The notes under the pieces are model-generated. The model saw only the letters and a list, made by a program, of their open reading frames with translations. It was not told where the DNA came from and searched no databases. The translations under genes and the position numbers were made by a program. A DNA stretch of 64,000 nt from Phyto melanocephala (Eukaryota; Arthropoda; Insecta; Diptera; Rhinophoridae). The stretch spans positions 56,718,997 through 56,782,996 of the forward strand of contig OW799237.1 of assembly GCA_941918925.1 (NCBI GenBank), given 5' to 3'. Shown piece by piece: positions 57,861 to 64,000 of the stretch; the stretch's first letter is position 1, and each line of letters opens with the position of its first letter.

Positions 57861-59031
57861 GGTAGGTAGGTAGGTAAGTAAGGCCGGTGTGAAGTAACCT
57901 TCACACCCTCACCCAGAGACCAATACGGTCCATTGTGATGCCTTAAAGTAATAAGAGATAGAGGAGAGAAGAAGAGAAGGGGGATGAAGAAAGAAGACAG
58001 AAAAAAGGTGAGAAGTGGACAACAAACTAAAGCCAAAAAAGAGAGCCAAAACCCTACAAACGACCCATTCCCGGGCTCAAGTCACGAAGCCAGGTCATTC
58101 CCATTACGAATCCTATCAGATTCTCGAGACCACAGCTCGAGACATCACCCAATTCGCGGAGAAATCTACTACCTAGCCATCTCAATCTGCCAATTTGCAG
58201 TCTGGGACATTGGCACAGAATGTGCTCAACTGACTCCAACTCCTCCGGATCCTCACACAGTCTACACATATCCGAGAGGCTCCGCCCCATTCTCACCGCC
58301 ACCCTGCCCAACATGCAGTGGCCCGTAATAATCCCTATCATGGTCCTCACGCAGACCCTATCCCTGACCAGAAGCAAATCCGAATCAGATTTGCTGAGTA
58401 TCGGCCACAGCGTCCGTGATACTCTGCAATCCGTTCGGTTATTCCAGTCCCGATTAGTCTCGCCTAGAACCCATTCCCTTATCCTACCGAAATAGAAACC
58501 TAATGGAGGCCTAACCGCCTCCATCCTATCAGGATCCACTATTACCGAGCCCAGTCTCACCAACTCATCAGCTATCTCATTCCCGCCAATGTTTGAGTGA
58601 CCTGGCACCCAGCATAGTCTCAACCTGTACTCCATCAAGATCCCCCGTAGAGCCCTCCTACAGTCATCAACCAGACCGGAATTCACATGATAGCCCCTCA
58701 CGGCACTAAGAGCCGCCTGGCTATCCACATATATAGTGACCTCCGAGCCCGCGTTGATGTTACCCCTAACCAGTTCCACGGCCTTCATGATCCCTAGAAC
58801 CTCCGCCTGAAACACACTACAGTCGTCAGGGAGTCTATATGATTTCCTGATATCCAGATCCTCAATATAGAACCCCGCACCAGTGCCCCCCATCTTCGAG
58901 CCATCAGTAAAGACAGCAACGCCACCAAACAGTCTGCTCTTGCCCACCCAGTCCTCTCTAACCGGCATGACCACTCTTGGCAGACTCCCAAAATCGACCC
59001 TAGCACCCACATAGTCCGTGGAGCCGGGCAA
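57861..59031 (-). mobile_element. young 5'-truncated LINE insertion
   Basis: Perfect 12-bp duplication CAGCATACATTA at 57849-57860 and 59032-59043. The 3' end lies at the left with a (TACC)n tail on the minus strand. Much more GC-rich than its surroundings. Its open frame is intact to the truncation point. The host is the mariner pseudogene. Confidence 0.88.
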
Positions 59032-59037
59032 CAGCAT
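58054..59037 (-). CDS. LINE ORF2 C-terminus: RNase H domain and CCHC-like knuckle, intact
   Basis: A 327-codon frame. The first two or three codons come from target DNA, so the real ORF is truncated at about 59031. RNase H occupies residues 38-165 with VFTDGSK (Asp45), FQAEVLG (Glu79), IYVDSQAAL (Asp105) and WVPGHSNIGGNEIADEL (His147, Asp157), i.e. all catalytic residues present. A C-terminal region has CRLCEDPEELESVEHILCQC (Cys-x2-Cys...His-x4-Cys), as in ORF2 of I/LOA-type LINEs. No internal stop, showing recent insertion. It cannot retrotranspose without the missing endonuclease and RT. Confidence 0.85.
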   Translation of the reverse strand: MLLPGSTDYVGARVDFGSLPRVVMPVREDWVGKSRLFGGVAVFTDGSKMGGTGAGFYIEDLDIRKSYRLPDDCSVFQAEVLGIMKAVELVRGNINAGSEVTIYVDSQAALSAVRGYHVNSGLVDDCRRALRGILMEYRLRLCWVPGHSNIGGNEIADELVRLGSVIVDPDRMEAVRPPLGFYFGRIREWVLGETNRDWNNRTDCRVSRTLWPILSKSDSDLLLVRDRVCVRTMIGIITGHCMLGRVAVRMGRSLSDMCRLCEDPEELESVEHILCQCPRLQIGRLRWLGSRFLRELGDVSSCGLENLIGFVMGMTWLRDLSPGMGRL

Positions 59038-59387
59038 ACATTAAATATTGCATGAAAATTTGGCTGTAAAAAAGACTTGTGCCCGCTGGACACACATTTT
59101 TGAAAATTACTAAAAAAAAAAGGCTCATTGACGCAAGAAATGCTTCAAAATTAAGTTAGAGGTGCTTCAAAACATGCGTATGACATCGTAACAGATGTCG
59201 AATCATGGATCTACGCGTATGAGCCCGAAAATAAAGAGCAGTTGACTGTATGGGTCATTCGAAAATTGGTTCACATAAAAAGCATTAAAGCCATTACGAT
59301 GATTTGTTATCTCTAATCCCGAAACATAAAAGGAAACCCTCGTAATGTTTTTTTTGTTTAATAAAAAAATGCTGAAACTTCTGGAAT

Positions 59388-59572
59388 TTCTGCAACTTTG
59401 CACACATATTGAGCTGTCAGGACTTCAAATTTTCGTGATTATAAAAGTGGGCAGTGCCACGCCCATAAAAAAAAGTTATAATTTTTAGCTTTTTGCACTT
59501 GATATTCAAATTTAATTTAGAATGAATTTTAATTCATTAATGGGCGTAGCAACGCGCGCCGGGCTTTTCTAG
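59388..59572 (+). mobile_element. Helitron 3' end
   Basis: CAACTTTGCACACATATTGA, GGGCAGTGCCACGCCC, then GCGCGCCGGGCTTTTCTAG followed by T. Matches the last ~180 bp of the Helitron at 34033-34651. Confidence 0.8.
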
Positions 59573-59807
59573 TAATAAATAAAGTAGAACCAGATAAATA
59601 ATAAAAATGTTTTTTAATATAAATTTCTTTTTTTTATAAAAACAACATCGACTATGGTAAAAAACTAACACGATATTTTAATAAAAATGTGTTCTCTTGT
59701 TAAAACAAAAAAATCCTATAAAATGTCATTGAATTCGAATCTTTTTGCAAGTCCATATAAAGTATATCATTCCTCAAAATCGCTGAATCAAGAACAACAT
59801 TCAATTT

Positions 59808-60528
59808 AACAAGTAACAGTGCTATATTCGGCCGTGCCGAATCTTATATACCCTTCACAACGTGTAGTCATGCAATAACAATTGTTTGTATCACCATTCA
59901 TCTCATATAAAATACGTACATATGTATATACTGGTTAGACTAAATGTGGCATCGAATCCCAGCTGAGCCAAAAAAAAATTTTCTCTTATTTTATTTAAGA
60001 TATTATTTATATTTTATTATTTTTTTTATATATTTTTTTTTTAATTTTTAAAAAAAAATTTTTTACAAAAATTTTTAAAATTTTTTTTTTTAATTTGTTT
60101 TTTATTTTTTTTTTATTTTTAATATATTTTTTTTTGTAATTTTTTTTTTGGCATGTTTTTTGCATGTATGTATGTATGTATGTTGTTGTTGTAATTGTGT
60201 AAAAAAACGAGGTGGTCGTGGTTTTTTCCTCATATCTCAGAAAGTTATGGGGCGATTGTGCTGAATTTCAATAGCGATTCATTCCTGGATATTTCCAAGA
60301 GATTGATACCATATACAGATCTGAGGAACATATAGTTGCTTCTAAAAGTTGATTTCAACCGACACACGGACAGACGGGCAGACGGTCAGGGCTTAATCGA
60401 CTCCTCTATTCATAAGCTTTCAGAAAATATATACTTTATGGGGTCGGAAATGAAAATTGTAGAAATTACAAACGGAATGACAAAGCTATATATACCCTTG
60501 TGCACCACAGGTGAAGGGTATAAAAATA
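59808..60528 (+). repeat. DINE-B copy with inverted core, complete
   Basis: ACAAGTAACAGTGC and TTCGGCCGTGCCGAA to GGGTATAAAAA. The core reads GTGGCATCGAATCCCAGCTG at 59946, reversed relative to 48322. Very close to the copies at 22560 and 5637, suggesting recent amplification. Confidence 0.8.
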
Positions 60529-61790
60529 AATCTAACAAACAGTGAACATTAAATTTAAAACAAACTAAAAACACACACAACATAACATCTTTTTAACGGG
60601 AATTTAAATTGGTTTGCTCTCTGCTTTGTTTTATCATACAAATAAAGCACGTAAAACTACGTAACAAAAATTCGACTTGCCTCTTATACAAGATATGCAA
60701 ATAAAATGTTAGATGATGAACTCGATCATAACAAAAATTGAATAAGGAAAAATTTAACATTTTCTAAATTTTTAACCTTTATTTTAAATTTGTTTTCTAA
60801 CTAACAAAAAAAAAAAAAATAAATAAATAAAAAATCTGAAAAACTGAATAGATTTAAAATTGTCATTAAAAAAATATATAAAGGTTTAAAAAAATTAAGA
60901 AATTTAAATTTTCAATCGAGTATAACTTACTAAATTTGAGAGATAATTAGCACATGCAAGCTTTACGTTAGATTTACACATGCATATTTTGTATACGTAT
61001 TATTAGTAACAAATTTTTCGAAAAAGTCGAATCTCTTGCCATTTGCTTTTCTGTTTACACATGCGAGTTCATTTTCAAAATGTTGTCAAAGCAAAAACTT
61101 CAAAACATTTTCTTCTTGTTTTAATTTTGGCTGACTCATTCCAAAATCACGACAATATGTATGGAGCAGCCTCTTCCGAAATCTCAATAAAAAAAAAACA
61201 AACAAAAAAAATCAAAAAAACACTATAGAATTTGAAATAATGATGATTTTTGCAGTTAGGCGACTATATAGGATCAAAAGAAAAAGAAAAAAAAAACAAG
61301 TAAAAAAATTATATTTTTTTTTCAAATAATTTTTGTCTACAACTTTGCCAATTAATGACCAAAATTTTTAATGAGTGTCTTCAGAGGCACACCAAATTTA
61401 TAATTAGTAACAACCACAGAAGAATACAGAAGTGAAACCAAAGTTGCCGTAGGCTCATTTTTTCGCTCTGAACTGTCAAAATGGCATCACTCATTAACCC
61501 GATTATAGAAAATAGATAGCAATAGTAGACAAATTTATATTGTTATCCGTTTTTCCTGATGGTGTTAAGCAGTTTCTTTATTTACTTATGAGTAAATTTT
61601 TTAGAAAAGTTTTATTTTTTTTATAAATTGGCGCTAAAATAGAAAAATTAAATGAAGAAATTTGGTGCACAAATTATTTTTGTGTAATTTTGGGGTAATT
61701 TTCTTCATTTACATCGATTTTTCTATTTTCCCAACAACGTCAAAAAAGTGTATATTGTGAAAAAAAAGTAAGTGGTTGTTTGGTGAACGT
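60529..61790. other. unassigned AT-rich DNA
   Basis: No gene recognised. The last part (61440-61790) may be the promoter/first-exon side of the THAP fragment. Confidence 0.35.
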
Positions 61791-61794
61791 TTGG

Positions 61795-61963
61795 TGCACA
61801 AAAATTATTTAAAAATCAAAATGTAAGTATTTAATAAATTATAAAATTTATATTCATATATAATTATCTTTTTTATTTATTTTTATTTTATTTAGGAGCC
61901 GCAAATGCATAATGGTTGCCCAGAAGGAGAGAAACTTCACAAATTCCCGGTCGATGCAAGCAG
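61795..61963 (+). pseudogene. THAP zinc-finger N-terminus, split by a small intron
   Basis: Exon 1 ends ...AAAAT before GTAAGTATTT, and exon 2 starts after TTTATTTAG at 61896. Joining gives ATG AGC CGC AAA TGC (MSRKC), the start of a THAP domain. After one missing base the frame continues NGCPEGEKLHKFPVDASR, with the second Cys and the LHKFP motif. A donor GTAAGT follows at 61964. THAP domains occur in P-element-like transposases and host DNA-binding proteins. The remaining exons were not found. Confidence 0.5.
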
Positions 61964-62455
61964 GTAAGTTCACTGCATTTTCGTGTATTATGTTATATTG
62001 TGGCCGGAAAAAACAAAATTTATATTTTAGGCAAGCAAATTGTCCAAAATATAAGTTTATTGTTTCCAGTGGGTGCTAATTGAACAAATTGCATAAAGTC
62101 AATAATTTCAATTGGAACTCATTGTGGCCAGGATATATAAAACAAAATTTATAATTTGTTGATTGAGTGATGTCCGTCCGTCCGTAAAACATTTGTAGTT
62201 TCATTAAGTTAAATAAAACTCAAATCGGGCAATAAAGAAACTCTTTAAAATACGCAAAATTTAATTTAATGATGGATCTAGGACCAGATAAGGTCGAAAA
62301 AATATCATAAAAAATATTTATTTCTTTAAAGTTTTTATTAAAACAATTGTAAAATAAATATTAGTGAATACATAGTTACACATTTTATTATATTATTATT
62401 ACAATATTTAATTTGTCCTATAAAGCAAAAGACTTCGTGCTTCAATTCCCGAAAG
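61964..62455. other. unassigned AT-rich DNA
   Basis: Downstream of the THAP exon. Short repeats of AAAACAAAATTTATA near 62010 and 62140; no gene seen. Confidence 0.35.
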
Positions 62456-62650
62456 ATTTAGTCCAGTTGGTCCAGTTCCCGCAGCTCAGCATCAATTTCA
62501 ATTTTTGAGAAAACGTAAGTAAAGCACCACCCTAAAGGAAAATTACAAAATTTTAAAAATTTTAATTAATTTTAGTTTTTTTACTTGCCGTTGATTCCCG
62601 GAGGATTCAGTCCAGTTGGTCCAGTTCCCGCAGCTCAGCATCAATTTCAA
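62456..62650 (-). repeat. direct repeat of a ~45-bp GC-rich unit
   Basis: AGTCCAGTTGGTCCAGTTCC, CGCAGCTCAGCATCAATTTC occurs at 62460 and 62609. On the minus strand each unit can read EIDAELRELDQLD and then stop (or a near-stop), like a protein C-terminus with acidic heptads. It stands out from the AT-rich context and may be the end of the THAP-type element's gene on the other strand. Confidence 0.4.
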
Positions 62651-62989
62651 GCTTTATCACAAACAAATAACATTTATACACATTTATTTTATATCACACA
62701 CACTTGAACACTAACAACTTTCTTATTTTTATTTTTATATTCAAGTTTTTATACAATTTTAATTGATAAATACCAAAAATAAAATGTTTTTACAATTTTT
62801 TTAACAAAATATTTTCTTTGTTTTCATTATTTTATTTTTGCTTGAGGTGATGTATACCCGCTTGTACTTACATGTACTTGCCCTTATATCACGATATTTT
62901 CTTTCTCTTTCAATAATCGTGTTATGAACATATGATTTGGGCATTTTTGAAACGTCAAAGTTTACCAGTCTGTATTAGTTTGTGGTAAC

Positions 62990-63310
62990 AACCGAGTCTA
63001 TAAATTAATCTAGGGCCGGAAAATTTTAATTTTTGTGGTGTCGTGTTTATTTGCTTATATCTCAGATAGCTATGGGGCTATGCCCTTTTCCAATACCAAT
63101 CTGCTCCCGAATATTTCTGATATTTTGATAACTTCCACAAGTTTTAACGATGTCGGGGGACTTTAAAAAGTTGATTTCAACATACACACGGACAGACGGA
63201 TAACGCTTAATTCATAAGCTTTCAGAAAATATATACTTAATGGAATAGGAAATGAATATTGTAGAAATTTTCGACTCCATAAAGTATATATTTTCTGAAA
63301 GCTTACAAAA
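62990..63310 (+). repeat. DINE-B 3' part with terminal inverted scrap
   Basis: TTGCTTATATCTCAGATAGC, the variant block with CGATGTCGGGGGAC, CACACGGACAGACGG, AAGCTTTCAGAAAATATATAC, then a second inverted piece TAAAGTATATATTTTCTGAAAGCTT, making a stem of about 30 bp at 63217-63305. Confidence 0.6.
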
Positions 63311-63640
63311 TAATAATTAGTTATCGAATTTTTGCTTGTTGCATAGTGTTATTGACTGACACAATTTTGTCTGAATAAAAGTTGTTTGTGTGTCTTTAAA
63401 TTTATTCGTTCAGTTATTCGTTTTTAGTTGATAGGCGGTCCATCTGCGTGTTTTTCATTTAAACAGAGAAACTTAGTATTTATATGCATGTACAAAAGTA
63501 GGAATGTGTAAATGATTGACTGATATTTTTGAGGAGGTAATTGATGATGGCGCCAAGCAACAACTATTATATGTATGTATGTAAAATAAAAGCAAAGCAA
63601 TTTTCAACAATAACAAAACAAACACTAACTAGCTCGAATG
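63311..63640. other. unassigned DNA
   Basis: No feature recognised. Confidence 0.35.
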
Positions 63641-63695
63641 TTATATTCGGTTGTGTCGAATCTTAAATAACCTCTATTATTTATGTATATACTAG
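63640..63695 (+). repeat. DINE 5'-end scrap
   Basis: GAATGTTATATTCGGTTGTG, TCGAATCTTAAATAACC: a degraded 5' palindrome. Confidence 0.5.
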
Positions 63696-63929
63696 TGGTA
63701 TCTATTACGTTAAGAGGAAATTGCAATTATTCTGTTTGTTGAATGTTTATCTTTTGCGATAATACACACATAATAACAACAATTTATAGTTGCTGTATAG
63801 TGTTTTTTTCTCAAAAAAGATGATTTTTGTTTAAACAAATGAGTGGTTTTTGTGATACTAATATTGTGGGGGTTAAGGGGGATAAAGCCGTAACTGCCAT
63901 ATTTAACTCATATATTCGCCATTTAATTT

Positions 63930-64000
63930 AGGAACCTGTCTTGAATTTTGCTAGAATATTTCCTATACACAAGGTTCGTTTGGTATTGAAAATGGGCTAA
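63930..64000 (-). repeat. DINE-A copy running off the window
   Basis: Minus orientation: TTGAATTTTGCTAGAATATT, CTATACACAAGGTTCGTTTG, GTATTGAAAATGGGCTAA, the segment just upstream of the 3' cggacggac block of other copies. Confidence 0.6.

Larger units (their letters stand above)
57496..59345 (+). pseudogene. mariner transposase (DD34D type), split by a LINE
   Basis: Plus strand outside the insert: VHRWTQFLTSVYRWFTKFNR, GRSSLNDEFRKGCPKWVVV, ENIDAVRKMILQDRHITYRE, IEANLNISATSIH up to 57860, then ILHENLAVKKTCARW from 59044. Then GASKHAYDIVTDVESWIYAY, where the expected TGDES has the first catalytic Asp replaced (DVES), and EPENKEQLTVWV. The rest is deleted. These blocks match the common insect mariner transposase with DD34D spacing, distinct from the rosa-like copies elsewhere. 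The left end GAAGGTTGCTTTTTATATTT (57506) may be its terminal repeat. Confidence 0.75.

Noticed and set aside
58220..58495. 91-codon plus-strand frame in GC-rich DNA
   Set aside because: Shadow of the LINE RNase H ORF on the opposite strand.
23121..60545. Near-identical small proteins (VDFNxHTDRRADGQ...) at 23121 and 60336
   Set aside because: These are translations of the DINE-B 3' block; identity reflects the repeat, not a gene family.

Overview
This is a stretch of AT-rich nuclear DNA from a fly (Diptera, probably a large-genome higher fly), lying inside the gene for the Src-family tyrosine kinase Src42A. Only two short host exons are visible, both on the minus strand. Positions 21788-21909 encode the first half of the SH2 domain ([10 protein letters not shown]...FLIRDSES). 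Positions 596-680 encode the next part (VRDGDTVKHYRIRQ...ARRTTF). The phases match (1 to 1) and both have clean GT/AG sites, so a 21.1-kb intron separates them. Everything from 21910 to the right edge looks like a still longer upstream intron of at least 42 kb. No SH3 or N-terminal exon was found.

The rest is a graveyard of transposable elements, many nested. The dominant repeat is a DINE-1/INE-1-like family, recognised by a TTCGGCYGTGCCGAA palindrome near the 5' end and a GGGTATAAAAA 3' end. It occurs as a long type (A, 1-2 kb, with GTGGGCGTT modules), a short type (B, about 0.7 kb, with an AT-rich core present in either orientation) and a 120-bp type (C). Other classes are rosa-like mariners (DD41D spacing), a DD34D-type mariner, pogo/Tigger pieces, a Transib piece, several hAT elements and MITEs with 8-bp target duplications, a Mutator-like MITE with a 9-bp duplication, non-autonomous Helitrons, Jockey-like LINEs, a LINE with RNase H, a Penelope-like element, an endonuclease fragment perhaps from a Helentron, and a THAP-domain fragment.

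Layout: 0-3.6 kb mariners, a Src42A exon and DINE-A; 5.2-7.1 kb three DINE-B copies; 7.3-10.4 kb a nearly complete decayed LINE; 10.5-14.2 kb Helitron, LINE, DINE-A and mariner; 14.4-21.7 kb a Penelope element interrupted by a hAT, itself interrupted by an element with 480-bp inverted arms that carries a further hAT MITE; 21.8 kb the second Src42A exon; 22.5-31 kb DINEs, Transib and pogo; 31.8-36.7 kb a LINE split by a hAT that hosts a DINE-A and a Helitron; 36.7-43.5 kb mariner, hAT and pogo relics; 45-57 kb MITEs and DINEs; 57.5-59.3 kb a mariner split by a young LINE; 59.4-64 kb Helitron, DINE and THAP remnants.

No rRNA, complete tRNA, CRISPR or prokaryotic operon is present. No transposon here looks fully competent. 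The best evidence for real insertions is target-site duplications that restore the interrupted sequence when the insert is removed. Family names rest on motif recognition without any search.
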